From Rickettsiaceae bacterium H1 (GTDB lineage: Bacteria > Pseudomonadota > Alphaproteobacteria > Rickettsiales > Anaplasmataceae): a stretch of DNA of 64,000 bases. Numbering within the stretch: position 1 is the first letter of the stretch; each line of letters opens with the position of its first letter. The position numbers were made by a program, and so were the translations under genes. Shown here one piece after another: positions 26,963-37,390 of this stretch. The notes beneath the pieces are model-generated. The model was not told the DNA's origin and did no database searches. It worked only from the letters and a program-made list of their open reading frames with translations. The stretch spans positions 312,435 to 376,434 of the forward strand of contig JACDQH010000001.1 of NCBI GenBank assembly GCA_018101195.1, in the 5' to 3' direction.

Positions 26963-28333
26963 TTATGATTTTGGTACAGAAAATGTAATTGTAATTTTTG
27001 TTCCATATTTTTCTTTACTTTGTATTTGAAACGTTCCACCCATCAATTCGATTAAATTTTTACTTAAAGGTAATCCTATTCCAGTACCTTCGTATTTTCT
27101 GGATAAATTATTATCTGTTTGTCCAAACGTAGACATTGCTTGAGCAAGATCTTTATCTGCAATTCCTATTCCAGTATCTTTTATTATTATTACAATATTT
27201 TTGATTTGTTTTGTTATCGATACAGTAATTTTACCGTTTTCTTTAGTGAATTTTAATGAATTTGATAGTAAATTGAGAAATATTTGTTTCATTCTTCTTG
27301 CATCTGCTTTTATAATTGTGGGTTTATTTGGTACTTTAACGTCTATTTGTAAATTATGTTTTTTTGCACGGGGAGCAATCATTTTTAAAGACGATTCCAA
27401 TACTTTATTTAAGTCGAATAAGTTATTTTGAATTGATAATTTATTTACTTCGGTTTTTGAAAAATCAAGTATGTCGTTAATAAGACTTAATAAATGAACT
27501 CCGGAGTTATGTATTTCGTTTATGTACTCTAGGTAATTACTAACATTTGCTTTTGGATTTTCTTTAATTAACTGAGAGAAACCAATAATCGAGTTTAGTG
27601 GTGTTTTAAGCTCATGGCTTATATTAGCTAAGAATATCGATTTTTTTACATTGTTTTCTTCAGCATTTTCTTTGGCTATTTTTAGCTTTACGTTAACATC
27701 GTATTGTTTTTGTAGTGCGTTTCTATTTACAAGTAATATATAATAAATTACTGCCAGTGAAATTACTATTAATATTGTGATCGAAATAAAATAAGATAAA
27801 TAAATATGGTCGATATGCTTCATAAAGAAGCTACTTTTATACTTAAGTTCCATGACGGCATCTGGTATAGCGTTATTATCCGAGTATATGGGTAGTACCG
27901 ACGTTAAATTTCCTTCTTCGTCTTCATATATTTGGTTTCTATCAAGTGGTAATATGTGATGCTTGTGATCGTGTGCGTAATTTTTGTTTAATGAAAAAAG
28001 AAGTTTGTTATACTTGGTATAAACCATTACTTGTACAAGTTTGGAATTCTTAAAAAAATCACGTAAGTCGTGATCGAAATTTTTAAATTGTGTGCTTTTT
28101 AATATTTTATTTATGTCGTTATCCAGTAAATCGAACTTAATGCTATACTTATCCCAAATAACATTACAAAAAATATTTTTTATATTTGTGCTGTTGTTTT
28201 CGATGAGCTTGTATAGAATAATTTTTTTGAGGTTGTTGTTACTATACCACCAGTAAAAAACTATAGTTACGAGTGTGATACATATAACTAATAAAGTGTA
28301 AGACTTTTTCAACTTAAAACTTAGCCAAAACAA
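26963..28333 (-). CDS. Membrane sensor histidine kinase
   Basis: A two-component sensor of 456 residues. Two membrane helices (about 10-28 and 175-200) enclose a sensing loop of about 145 residues. A short coiled linker leads to the HisKA domain with the phosphorylated His in ANISHELKTPLNSIIGFSQL (about 238). The ATPase domain has the N box FLNLLSNSLKFT, the D box DTGIGIADKDL and the G box GTGIGLPLSKNLIELMGG. The order resembles the PleC-type kinases kept by Rickettsiales. No response regulator is adjacent. The start codon seems to be TTG 28333 and is uncertain. Confidence 0.88.
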   Translation of the reverse strand: MFWLSFKLKKSYTLLVICITLVTIVFYWWYSNNNLKKIILYKLIENNSTNIKNIFCNVIWDKYSIKFDLLDNDINKILKSTQFKNFDHDLRDFFKNSKLVQVMVYTKYNKLLFSLNKNYAHDHKHHILPLDRNQIYEDEEGNLTSVLPIYSDNNAIPDAVMELKYKSSFFMKHIDHIYLSYFISITILIVISLAVIYYILLVNRNALQKQYDVNVKLKIAKENAEENNVKKSIFLANISHELKTPLNSIIGFSQLIKENPKANVSNYLEYINEIHNSGVHLLSLINDILDFSKTEVNKLSIQNNLFDLNKVLESSLKMIAPRAKKHNLQIDVKVPNKPTIIKADARRMKQIFLNLLSNSLKFTKENGKITVSITKQIKNIVIIIKDTGIGIADKDLAQAMSTFGQTDNNLSRKYEGTGIGLPLSKNLIELMGGTFQIQSKEKYGTKITITFSVPKS

Positions 28334-28390
28334 GATAAGGGTAACACTTAGTTATTTGTTTTGCAATTTTAGTATTCTTCTCCATCGTTA

Positions 28391-30949
28391 TTAAGCTGTG
28401 TTTTCTATTATCATATTATGTATTTTGTTGTTATCGAAAGAAATTTTAGGAAGCCAAACCGGTCCGTTTATATTCATATCAACAGATAATACTTTAGATT
28501 CGTCATTGCTATTAACAAAAAAGAACCTAATAACCGAGTTCGTGTTGAAATTTTGTAATGATAAATGAGATGAAAGTACGCCACTCGAGATATTTGTTTT
28601 GAATTTTAGTGTATTTGCCATTATACCATTTTTAATATTAATCAATCCGTCTAAATACTTAAAATTCGTTTCGTTTGAATATATTAATACTTTCGTTAAA
28701 GTAGCCAGTTCGGAATTACTTGTTATATTCGGTATTTTTCTAAATAGCTGATCTATATCGAAATTTTTGACTATTATATTACGAGAAGCTAATTGCATCT
28801 TTCCTTCTAAATTTTCAATTAATTTATTGATGTTATTTCCTTTTGATTTAATGCTTCCTACGGAACTAATTTTACCTTCGGCTATTGCATCTATGTTAAA
28901 AATGTTTTTACTGATTTTAGGTAAATTGATGTTATTTAACACAAAAGAAAATAATGCAGATGATTCCGAATCCATTCCAATATTTGCCGTTATGTCGAGA
29001 TTACTGTCTTTATCGATTTCACCTTTAAATTTGTTAATAGATAAAACTTTGTTTTTTAAGCTTAAATCTATATTTAAGTTATTAAGTTCGAAGTTTTGAG
29101 TATCTAACTTTTTTATTTGTGTTAATATCTGACCGTTTAATTTATCTAGTCCAAACCACGATATTGGTGTTGATGACCATTTAACTTGGGGTAGGTCAGG
29201 GTCATAGTTTATATCTAATATACTCGATAAACCAAGTATTTTGCTGTTTATGTAATCAATATTTATGTTAGCATAAACCGATCGTTCAATTCCTTTATTT
29301 ACTAATGTTGTATTGCCGTTTGCTTTTAGGCTTTTAGAATCGAATTTAATATTTTTTAAAAGGAGTGTTCCAGTATCAGATAATAATTTTAGGGAAAATT
29401 TGTCAAAAATATTCTCTTTATAACTTATGTTTCGTATATCCAAGTTAAGATCTAATTTATCTTTTATTTGATAAAAACTTGTATTTTTAACATTTTCATA
29501 TAATTTGAAGTCGTTTAAATTTAAGTTCTCTAGCTTTAGTTCGCCTTTTATTTCTCTTTCTTTTAAGTATTTTTTAATAAAAATCTTAGATTCGGCAGTT
29601 ACACCGTCCATTTCAAACATTATGTTATTCAGAGAAAATGCTTGAGGAGTAATCGATATATTCGAATTAAAGTTTAAAATTTTTCCAGGTGTATCTTTTT
29701 CGATACGTAATCCCCATGCAAGTAATGTTTTCGGGTCTTTACTGATTAACGAGATATTGCCGTCGAATTTAGATATTATGCTATTATTTAATATTTTGCC
29801 CATAACATTTACCGTTGTGTTACCTGGGATATCAAATGTACATTGATTTATCTTTAATAATTTACCACTAATAGTTGAATTAAATTTGATGTTGTCTATT
29901 TCTTTTTTGTTGTATGTAATTTCATTTGCTTCGATTAGTATTTTTCCCGATGAATTGTTATCTTTGTCTCCCTCTAGATATTGTTGTAAATCCAGTAATG
30001 AAAAATTATTCGTTTTTTTGCCGTCGATTAAGTTATCTAAATTTATTTTATCGACAGTTAATTTAAGGTTTGTTTGATTATTACTGTGTATTTTTTCAAA
30101 GTTAAAGCTCATTGCAATGTTATCATCTGTTAATTGAAAATTATCTATCTTCAAATTATCCGGGGACCATGAAATATTGGTGCTGATTGTAAATTTATCC
30201 CATAATTTGCTGTTGAAGGATATTGGCTTTATAACGTTTCCGATGTTATTAGCGAGGTTACTGCCGTTTATGTTTAGTGTGCCTTTTGATTTTTTACCGT
30301 TAAATTTTGCTTCGAATAAATCGGATGTTAAAGAAAAATTTTGTTCGGTATCGTTAAAATTTAACATCGCTTTGTAATAGCGATTTTCAATGATAATATT
30401 ACTTGTTATTGATGACTCATTTCCGAGTAAGATGCTGAGTTTTTCGAATTTGATGTCTTTAAATAGGTAAGAATCCAGAATTATATTTCCATTATTTATA
30501 TTAATTGCTTGAATCTTTTGTTGTGCATTGTTTGTTAATAGAGCAAGATTTTTAATATGAGTTAGCTTGAAATTAACGGATTCGATGTTTAAGGATTTTA
30601 CTTTGGGTTTGAAAAATATCATTGATAATAATGATATTTTCATTTCTATTTTCGGTATTACCAGAATGTCTTTTGTCGTATTATTACCGTTGTTTAAGTA
30701 AAAGTTGTAAGCATTAATTTTAGGCATTAATAAAGAGCCGTCTAAATGACTGATATTTACTGAACCTTTACCGAAAGATTTTTCTAACTGATTTACTATT
30801 TCATTTTCGTAAGAATTCCAATTGATTACGTATTTGGAAATTATTTGTAGGGAAAAATAAATAATGGCTAAAGTAATTAATATCGCAATCAGGAACTTTA
30901 GTTTGGGTAAAATTTTATTAAAAATAATGCTATTACTGATTAAAAACAC
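28391..30949 (-). CDS. AsmA-like large envelope protein
   Basis: An 852-residue protein with one N-terminal membrane helix (about 17-40). A very long, beta-rich periplasmic region follows, full of short alternating strands and Asn/Lys/Asp turns. Near 685-750 is the AsmA C-terminal signature (DAIAEGKISSVGSIKSKGN, then LEGKMQLASRNIIVKNFDID). AsmA-like proteins are thought to bridge the periplasm and move phospholipids to the outer membrane. The start appears to be GTG 30949. Confidence 0.75.
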   Translation of the reverse strand: MFLISNSIIFNKILPKLKFLIAILITLAIIYFSLQIISKYVINWNSYENEIVNQLEKSFGKGSVNISHLDGSLLMPKINAYNFYLNNGNNTTKDILVIPKIEMKISLLSMIFFKPKVKSLNIESVNFKLTHIKNLALLTNNAQQKIQAININNGNIILDSYLFKDIKFEKLSILLGNESSITSNIIIENRYYKAMLNFNDTEQNFSLTSDLFEAKFNGKKSKGTLNINGSNLANNIGNVIKPISFNSKLWDKFTISTNISWSPDNLKIDNFQLTDDNIAMSFNFEKIHSNNQTNLKLTVDKINLDNLIDGKKTNNFSLLDLQQYLEGDKDNNSSGKILIEANEITYNKKEIDNIKFNSTISGKLLKINQCTFDIPGNTTVNVMGKILNNSIISKFDGNISLISKDPKTLLAWGLRIEKDTPGKILNFNSNISITPQAFSLNNIMFEMDGVTAESKIFIKKYLKEREIKGELKLENLNLNDFKLYENVKNTSFYQIKDKLDLNLDIRNISYKENIFDKFSLKLLSDTGTLLLKNIKFDSKSLKANGNTTLVNKGIERSVYANINIDYINSKILGLSSILDINYDPDLPQVKWSSTPISWFGLDKLNGQILTQIKKLDTQNFELNNLNIDLSLKNKVLSINKFKGEIDKDSNLDITANIGMDSESSALFSFVLNNINLPKISKNIFNIDAIAEGKISSVGSIKSKGNNINKLIENLEGKMQLASRNIIVKNFDIDQLFRKIPNITSNSELATLTKVLIYSNETNFKYLDGLINIKNGIMANTLKFKTNISSGVLSSHLSLQNFNTNSVIRFFFVNSNDESKVLSVDMNINGPVWLPKISFDNNKIHNMIIENTA

Positions 30950-31062
30950 AATTACTCTTACTATAAAGAAATAATACTTCTAAAAAACTAATTAAAGTTT
31001 AAATATCTTGTGAAAAGGCTTTTGTTAGTGTAAAAAATAAATAATAACCGTAAATAATAATT

Positions 31063-32460
31063 TTGAACATAGTAAAACAAATTTTAATATCGGGTAAGTC
31101 TGTATGGCCCGTTATAGAAGGGGGAAAAGGAATAGGAATATCCAGCGGCATAACTGCTGGTTCTTTTGCTGCGGCAGGGGCCGTTGGGACTTTTTCGGGA
31201 GTTAACGCACAATACGTTAATGGTAATGGCGAGCTTATACCTTTGCAATATGAAACCAAAACTAGAAAAGCCAGGCACGAAGAATTGATGAATTACAGCA
31301 TTAATGCTGCTATTAGCCAAGCAAAAATAGCTCATGATGTTGCTGGGGATAACGGTAGGATACACATGAATGTTTTATGGGAAATGGGAGGAGCACAAAG
31401 GGTTCTTCATGGTGTATTGGAAAAAGCGAAACATTTGATACACGGTATTACCTGTGGTGCTGGTATGCCCTATAAGCTTGCCGAAATAGCTGCTAAATAT
31501 AAGGTGTATTATTATCCGATTATTTCTTCTTTAAGAGCATTTAGAGCTTTATGGAGGAGATCTTACGGTAAAGTTGCAGATTTGTTGGGCGGTATCGTGT
31601 ACGAAGATCCGTGGCTTGCCGGCGGGCATAACGGTTTAAGTAATGATGAAGATCCTAGCTTTCCTATTGCTCCACATGACAGATTGTTTCACATAAGAAA
31701 ATTCATGAATGAAGTCGGTTTATCCTTGGTTCCGATTATTATGGCAGGAGGGGTTTGGCATTTGAAAGATTGGCTTGAGTTGATTAATGACGATGAAATC
31801 GGTCCGCTGTCATTTCAATTCGGTACCAGGCCTTTGCTTACTAAAGAAAGCCCGATATCCGATGAATGGAAGAAACGTTTACTTACTTTAAAAAAAGGCG
31901 ATGTTTTTTTGAATCGTTTTAGTCCTACTGGTTTCTATTCTTCGGCAGTTAATAATGACTTTATTCGAGAATTGAAAGAACGTTTCGATCGTCAAATTCC
32001 GTTTAGAAATTCTATAGACAGTGAATTCAACTGTGAAATTTTAATAGGAAATCGCGCTAGAAAAGCTTATGTTACTTCTGCAGGTAAAAAGTTATCTGAA
32101 GATTGGGTTTCGGCAGGTTATACAGATTCTTTAAAAACTCCTGACGATACTTTGATTTTTGTTACTCCTGAAAAAGCAAATGAAATTCATTGTGATCAAA
32201 TCGAATGTATGGGTTGTTTAAGCCATTGTAAATTTAGTAACTGGAAAGATCATGACGATTATACTACTGGAAAAAAAGTTGATCCGAGAAGTTTTTGTAT
32301 ACAAAAAACCCTTCAGGAAATTTTGCAGGGCAATAACATTGAAAATCAACTTATGTTTTCTGGACATAACGCATATAAATTTGCTCACGATCCCTTTTAT
32401 GACAATGGTTTTATCCCTACTGTTCGAGAGTTAGTTGACAGAATATTGGTCGGTAAATAA
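31063..32460 (+). CDS. Nitronate monooxygenase-like flavoprotein
   Basis: A TIM-barrel FMN enzyme of 465 residues related to 2-nitropropane dioxygenase and PfaD-type proteins. The start appears to be TTG 31063, with KQILISGKSVWPVIEGGKGIGISSG. Visible are the flavin/substrate segments HGITCGAGMPYKL, GGIVYEDPWLAGGHNG and PIIMAGGVWHLKDWLEL, with QFGTRPLLTKES. A C-terminal Cys-rich end has CDQIECMGCLSHC. The Cys cluster could hold a metal or Fe-S group, which I cannot settle. The usual role is detoxification of nitronates; the true substrate here is unknown. Confidence 0.75.
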   Translation: MNIVKQILISGKSVWPVIEGGKGIGISSGITAGSFAAAGAVGTFSGVNAQYVNGNGELIPLQYETKTRKARHEELMNYSINAAISQAKIAHDVAGDNGRIHMNVLWEMGGAQRVLHGVLEKAKHLIHGITCGAGMPYKLAEIAAKYKVYYYPIISSLRAFRALWRRSYGKVADLLGGIVYEDPWLAGGHNGLSNDEDPSFPIAPHDRLFHIRKFMNEVGLSLVPIIMAGGVWHLKDWLELINDDEIGPLSFQFGTRPLLTKESPISDEWKKRLLTLKKGDVFLNRFSPTGFYSSAVNNDFIRELKERFDRQIPFRNSIDSEFNCEILIGNRARKAYVTSAGKKLSEDWVSAGYTDSLKTPDDTLIFVTPEKANEIHCDQIECMGCLSHCKFSNWKDHDDYTTGKKVDPRSFCIQKTLQEILQGNNIENQLMFSGHNAYKFAHDPFYDNGFIPTVRELVDRILVGK

Positions 32461-32488
32461 GAGGCCGAAATTAATAAAAAAAATAATT

Positions 32489-32767
32489 TTAATCGTTTGT
32501 TTGAGGTTGTTGTTCTTTTTGACTAATACATTGAGAGCAAGTTGCACATGAAAATAATGTTGCGGGAAAAGTTGAAGATATAGCGAATATTCCGCATATT
32601 ACTGTTGTTGCAATGCATGCCCTAAAAGTGGAAATTTTTTCCAGGATCTTTGAATTGGAAAATGAAAGATATGCTAAAATGGTACAATAAGTAAACAGCG
32701 ACCAAAATAATATGGAAATGGTAATTGCAAAAATAAAATTCTTTTTTCTATCGCTGATTTTACTCAC
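32489..32767 (-). CDS. Small two-helix membrane protein
   Basis: A 92-residue protein, probably from GTG 32767, with two hydrophobic helices (about 10-32, FIFAITISILFWSLFTYCTI, and 46-68, RACIATTVICGIFAISSTF). A C-terminal tail has two Cys pairs (CATCSQC) and a polar end. It lies 25 bases after flgE on the same strand and may share its transcript. I do not recognise the family. Confidence 0.55.
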   Translation of the reverse strand: MSKISDRKKNFIFAITISILFWSLFTYCTILAYLSFSNSKILEKISTFRACIATTVICGIFAISSTFPATLFSCATCSQCISQKEQQPQTND

Positions 32768-32792
32768 TTTTCCTCCTCACATTTTTATGTTG

Positions 32793-35525
32793 TTAAATAC
32801 TGATGATCCTACTGATTTCTTCAAATAGTTTATCTGCCGTTTGCATCAACTTAGAATTAATCTGAGAAGCGTGTTTTGTTTTGATTATTTTCGTTATCTG
32901 GTCGGAAATTGTAACATTAGAGCCTTCCAATGTTTGCGAAGAAATATGGCCGGCACTTCCTTGCCCCGCTACTTTTAACGAATAATTTCCGGAATGTTTG
33001 CCCATGGAATAGATGTTATGAGCTACCGTTTCCAAGCCGTTGATATTTGGAAAAGTGACAACAGGTATCTGGTATATTTTTCTCGTCGAGCCATTGCTGA
33101 AAACACCCGTTATTATTCCGTGTTCGTCTATATTGATTCTTTTCATTACACCGACTTCATGGCCGTCTTGCTCGAATGAGTCGAGAGTATACTTGGTGCT
33201 TAACTGCCTTATTCCGTTGATAGGGGTTAAATTATCGTGTTGCGCATCGTGATCGATTCCTAAATCGAATGATATTTTCGAATCATCGGCTTGATTTGTC
33301 CATGCAATCTTTACAAGTTGTTTTTCGTCACTATTAATTCCGGTGAAATCTATGTCTCGTATAGTTCCGTCTCCATTGAAAATAAGGTTAGCATAAGCAA
33401 GTAAACCGTCTGTTCTTGTTGATTGAATTTCATTGGGGTTTGCCGAAATTTCCACTCCCCATTTGTTTTGTTCAAGCTTAATAAAAAACGTTTGCAGTTC
33501 GTGGCTTGTACCGAACGAATCATAGATTCTGACAGAATTGCTAAAACTTGGTTTTATTAATCCTGATGACATATTTTTTTTGTCGTCCAATGGGTTATAA
33601 GAAGGTCTCACGACATCATCCGATATGCCGAGAACCGATAATATATTATCACTACCCTCAAGGTTGGCAAAATTTATCGTACTTAGTACTTTGTCTGCAG
33701 ATATACTGATAGTATTTTGATTTTTATGAGAATTTATCCCTTGTTCTTTTTCTATTAAATTACTCAATTGACCGAAAGTGCCAAAATGTTTAGGTGGTAT
33801 TACCGTGGATTTCATACCTAATGCGGAAACAATATCGGCATTATGCAAACCTATTTTTTCTGTCACATTTCCTTTAATGTCGTTAATATATAGTATTTTG
33901 CTGTTTATCGGTTCGATTTTTATTCTTGTTCCTTCGTCTGTTATTTGTGCATTTAATTCGTCTTGTCCAAGGGTATTTATTGCTTTTACTAATGTCACGA
34001 GATCGTTAAATTCTCCTTTTGTAATGTCGGGGTTATTGCGTAAAAATGTTAGCTCTGTAGTTCTGGTATTATTTATCGAGTCATTGCTAGAGACAATTTC
34101 GAATTTATCGCCTTGATTTATTCCTTCTTTAAAAACGGAGTTAATTTCTATTCCTAAATTAGCACCAATATTGTTATCGCCGTTGCAAGACATAACTTGC
34201 AGATCCGGAAAGTTGTTTTTATCTACTTCGATTTTTATTTGGTTATTATTCGAGATATACGACTTAAGTTCGGGAGTGCTATTGTAGTTAATTGCTTCGC
34301 TTAAAGTTTTCAGCGAGTTAAAACTTCCATCCGTAACATTTGGTTTAGTGGTGAAGGTGAAAGTATGTTTTTTACCGTTACTTAAAGTAATGTTGAGCTT
34401 ACTGTTATCGGGGAGCTTGGTAAAAGGTTTGTTAGCATTAGTAGCGCTATATATTGGTGAGGAACTGTCAGCTATAAAACTATTTAAGTGACTTCTCGGT
34501 AAATCTTGTTCATAAATGCTATTTAGGCTCGAACTGGTGCCGATTTTGTTTTCTTTAGTAACGTTTTTAAAATTTATTATATTAGCCAAGTTTTTAGGTG
34601 TTACGTATAATTGATTATCGATTATTCTTGCGCTGTATTCGCTGCCGCTATTTATTGCATCGCATAAATTTTCCATATTGTTAAATTGGCCGATATTAGG
34701 GTCTGGATTTGTTCGAGAATAAGTAAATATGCTATCACCTGAAATATCATTATTTATGATAAATTGGTTCCCGTCAGTTAACGCGGTAAAAATGGAAGTA
34801 ATATCTTTTGCTCCCAGTATTTCGCTTTCTTGTAAAATAACGTTACTTTTTGCAAACCCTCCGTAAATGAATTTACTTTTATTACCGTACGAAGTTGTAA
34901 CGGTAAAACCGTCGCCTTCTTTTATGTTGTCCGGATATATTATATCGTTCAAAGAATTGTTTATATTGTGAGGCGAGTTGAGCTTTATTTCGTATTCCGC
35001 GCCTTTAGGTATTTTGTCTCTGGCATCGAGATTCATGTTTATTTCGACACGTGTTGTCGCTTTAGCAGCTACACCTATGTTGCTTAAATTGATGTTTTCC
35101 AACGAATCGGTAGGTTGCGGTATGATTTTCGCCGATTCGTGACTATTTTTATCCAGTTTCCATCCTTTTAGTATTGCACCTTCGCCGTTTACCAGATACC
35201 CGTCTTTATCCGAAGCAAACGATCCAAGCCTGGTAAAAAGGACTTCGTCATTATCTATGTCGTTTGCCACTGCAAACATTCCCGGTCCGTCGATTGCTAT
35301 ATTGGTTTCGATTCCTGTGTTATATAGATGTCCTTGAATATCAATAGTTCTTACCTTATATGGTCTTACACCGCTATTGATGCTAGGGGATATCAAAGGT
35401 TCGAATGCAGTTTCGATTCTTTTGTAAGTGTCACTATGAATGTTAGCTATGTTTTCGGCGATACTAGTTATTGCAACGTTTTGTGCTTCTATTCCGCTGA
35501 TGACGATGCCTAAGGTGTTTTGCAT
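32793..35525 (-). CDS. flgE: Flagellar hook protein FlgE, greatly enlarged
   Basis: Structural protein of the hook, the flexible joint exported through the flagellar type III apparatus. The ends are diagnostic. The N-terminal D0 helix carries the rod/hook signature (SGIEAQNVAITSIAENIANI), with AIDGPGMFAVAND near 78-90. The C terminus has GSNVTISDQITKII and NSKLMQTADKLFEEI. At 910 residues it is about twice the usual 400-500. The extra length lies in the surface-exposed middle (about 250-560). There a module with F-N-x-L-x-x-L-x-x-A-I-N occurs three times (near 281, 402 and 506). The frame is intact, which implies selection. No other flagellar gene is in this window. Confidence 0.92.
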   Translation of the reverse strand: MQNTLGIVISGIEAQNVAITSIAENIANIHSDTYKRIETAFEPLISPSINSGVRPYKVRTIDIQGHLYNTGIETNIAIDGPGMFAVANDIDNDEVLFTRLGSFASDKDGYLVNGEGAILKGWKLDKNSHESAKIIPQPTDSLENINLSNIGVAAKATTRVEINMNLDARDKIPKGAEYEIKLNSPHNINNSLNDIIYPDNIKEGDGFTVTTSYGNKSKFIYGGFAKSNVILQESEILGAKDITSIFTALTDGNQFIINNDISGDSIFTYSRTNPDPNIGQFNNMENLCDAINSGSEYSARIIDNQLYVTPKNLANIINFKNVTKENKIGTSSSLNSIYEQDLPRSHLNSFIADSSSPIYSATNANKPFTKLPDNSKLNITLSNGKKHTFTFTTKPNVTDGSFNSLKTLSEAINYNSTPELKSYISNNNQIKIEVDKNNFPDLQVMSCNGDNNIGANLGIEINSVFKEGINQGDKFEIVSSNDSINNTRTTELTFLRNNPDITKGEFNDLVTLVKAINTLGQDELNAQITDEGTRIKIEPINSKILYINDIKGNVTEKIGLHNADIVSALGMKSTVIPPKHFGTFGQLSNLIEKEQGINSHKNQNTISISADKVLSTINFANLEGSDNILSVLGISDDVVRPSYNPLDDKKNMSSGLIKPSFSNSVRIYDSFGTSHELQTFFIKLEQNKWGVEISANPNEIQSTRTDGLLAYANLIFNGDGTIRDIDFTGINSDEKQLVKIAWTNQADDSKISFDLGIDHDAQHDNLTPINGIRQLSTKYTLDSFEQDGHEVGVMKRINIDEHGIITGVFSNGSTRKIYQIPVVTFPNINGLETVAHNIYSMGKHSGNYSLKVAGQGSAGHISSQTLEGSNVTISDQITKIIKTKHASQINSKLMQTADKLFEEISRIISI

Positions 35526-35634
35526 AAAAGACGTTTACAATAATGAGGGTGTTTTACAAATAACTTATGAATAGATTGTTACTTGAAATGTATAATTCTA
35601 TTTGTTGTTGATTTTTATCGAGAAACAATTCTTT

Positions 35635-37353
35635 TTAGACTGCATCTTCTATTAAAAAATTCAGGGTTGTTCTGCCTTGCCAATAGTTTGCTTTTATTTT
35701 TCCTAATATTTGATTGACATTGTTACTTATTAACGCTTTTCCTAATCTGGTATTTATACTACGAAAAGCAATTCCTTTAATAGAGCTCGATCTATCGAAA
35801 ATAATACAACTTATGTGTTCTTCTTTTAGTAATTTTACATTTTTTACCGATACGTTCGCTAAAATGAATTTAGGTTCTGGATTGCCTAATCCGAATGGGG
35901 AAAGTTTTTGCAGTTCGTACCATAATTTCAAATTAATTATTGCAGGTGAAATAATTCCGTCGATTTTTACTACGTTTTTAATTTTTTTTTGAGATATCTC
36001 ACTATTGAAAAAATTGTTTAATCTTTCTATTTTTTCTTCTTCAACTGAGAATCCGGCTGCCATTTTGTGTCCCCCTCCTTCGATTATCAAACCTTGCAGT
36101 TTTGCAGCAAGTACTAAAGATCCGATATCTATTCCCGAAACAGACCTGCAGCTGGCTTTTCCTATTCCGTTCCGAATTGTTATGATGATGGTAGGGCGAT
36201 AAAAAAAATCTTTAACTCTGCTCGAAACAAGGCCGATAATACCGGGATGCCAGCTGTAACTTACGATTATTATCATCTTATTTTTGTTATTTTCTGCTTG
36301 CTTAATTGCTTCTTCGGTTGCTTGTTTTTCTAGTTTTTGTCTTTCTTTATTATACTGAATAAGCTGCTTTGCTATGCTTTTTGCTTCACCTTCATCGCTA
36401 GCGGAAAGTAATTTTGCTCCTAAATCGGCTTGCCCCACTCTACCTCCGGCATTAATTTGCGGTCCTATTAAAAAGCCCAAATGGTAACTTGTAAGCGGTT
36501 CGTATATTTCCAAGATATCGGACAAAATTCTAATTCCCAGATTTTTACGTTTTGCTATTATTTTTAACCCCCGAGTAACTAATGCTCTGTTTAAGCCGGT
36601 TAGCGGCATAACGTCGCATACCGTTCCCAGTGCTACTAAATCCAAATAATCGTATAAATCGGGTTCTTGTATTGAGTTGAAAAAATTACTATCACGCAAA
36701 ACTTTATTTAACCCTATTAAAAATAGAAAAGTTACTCCTACTGCTGCGATCTCTCGACATTGTGAATTTTCGTCAAGTCGATTCGGATTAATAATTGCCC
36801 GAGCTTTGGGTAGAACTTCATTTCCCAGATGGTGATCGATAACAATTACGTCTAATCCTATTTCTTTTGCTGCAAGTAGCGGCTCATGAGCTACTGTTCC
36901 GCAGTCAACCGTAATGCAGAGGTTAATTCCTTTTTCTTTTAATTGTTTTAAAGCACTTGCATTCGGGCCGTAACCTTCTTTTGTTCTGTCTGGTATATAT
37001 ATAGATAATTTGAGGCCTATTTCGGCAAAATATTTTTTCAGTAAAGCCGAAGATGTAGCGCCGTCGACATCGTAATCGCCGAATACAGCTATTTTTTCTT
37101 TATTTTTAATTGCTTGAACGGCTCGATCTATTCCTTTTTCGATATCTAATAAATGGAACGGGTCGGGTAGGGTAGTGCGTAATAACGGGTTAAAAAATTC
37201 TTCTATATTATTAATATTACGCGTAATTATAATACGAGCGGTTATTTCGGAGATTTTATACTTTTGCATGATGTACAAAGCATCTCTATCCGATGCCTTA
37301 TTTAATTCCCATAACTTATTGTTTAAGGAAATCTTCTCTTCAGCTACATTCAT
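35635..37353 (-). CDS. recJ: Single-stranded-DNA exonuclease RecJ
   Basis: 5'-3' single-strand exonuclease for recombination and mismatch repair. The 572 residues carry the DHH phosphoesterase motifs: FGDYDVDGATSSALL (about 93-107), TVDCGT, IDHHLGNEVLPKA and GTVCDVMPLTG. The DHHA1 part has SWHPGIIGLVSSR and the GGGHKMAAGFS loop, followed by a C-terminal OB-like domain. Length and motif order are normal. Confidence 0.96.
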   Translation of the reverse strand: MNVAEEKISLNNKLWELNKASDRDALYIMQKYKISEITARIIITRNINNIEEFFNPLLRTTLPDPFHLLDIEKGIDRAVQAIKNKEKIAVFGDYDVDGATSSALLKKYFAEIGLKLSIYIPDRTKEGYGPNASALKQLKEKGINLCITVDCGTVAHEPLLAAKEIGLDVIVIDHHLGNEVLPKARAIINPNRLDENSQCREIAAVGVTFLFLIGLNKVLRDSNFFNSIQEPDLYDYLDLVALGTVCDVMPLTGLNRALVTRGLKIIAKRKNLGIRILSDILEIYEPLTSYHLGFLIGPQINAGGRVGQADLGAKLLSASDEGEAKSIAKQLIQYNKERQKLEKQATEEAIKQAENNKNKMIIIVSYSWHPGIIGLVSSRVKDFFYRPTIIITIRNGIGKASCRSVSGIDIGSLVLAAKLQGLIIEGGGHKMAAGFSVEEEKIERLNNFFNSEISQKKIKNVVKIDGIISPAIINLKLWYELQKLSPFGLGNPEPKFILANVSVKNVKLLKEEHISCIIFDRSSSIKGIAFRSINTRLGKALISNNVNQILGKIKANYWQGRTTLNFLIEDAV

Positions 37354-37390
37354 TGAAATAGTATTTATTTACTCAATCAAAATAACATAG

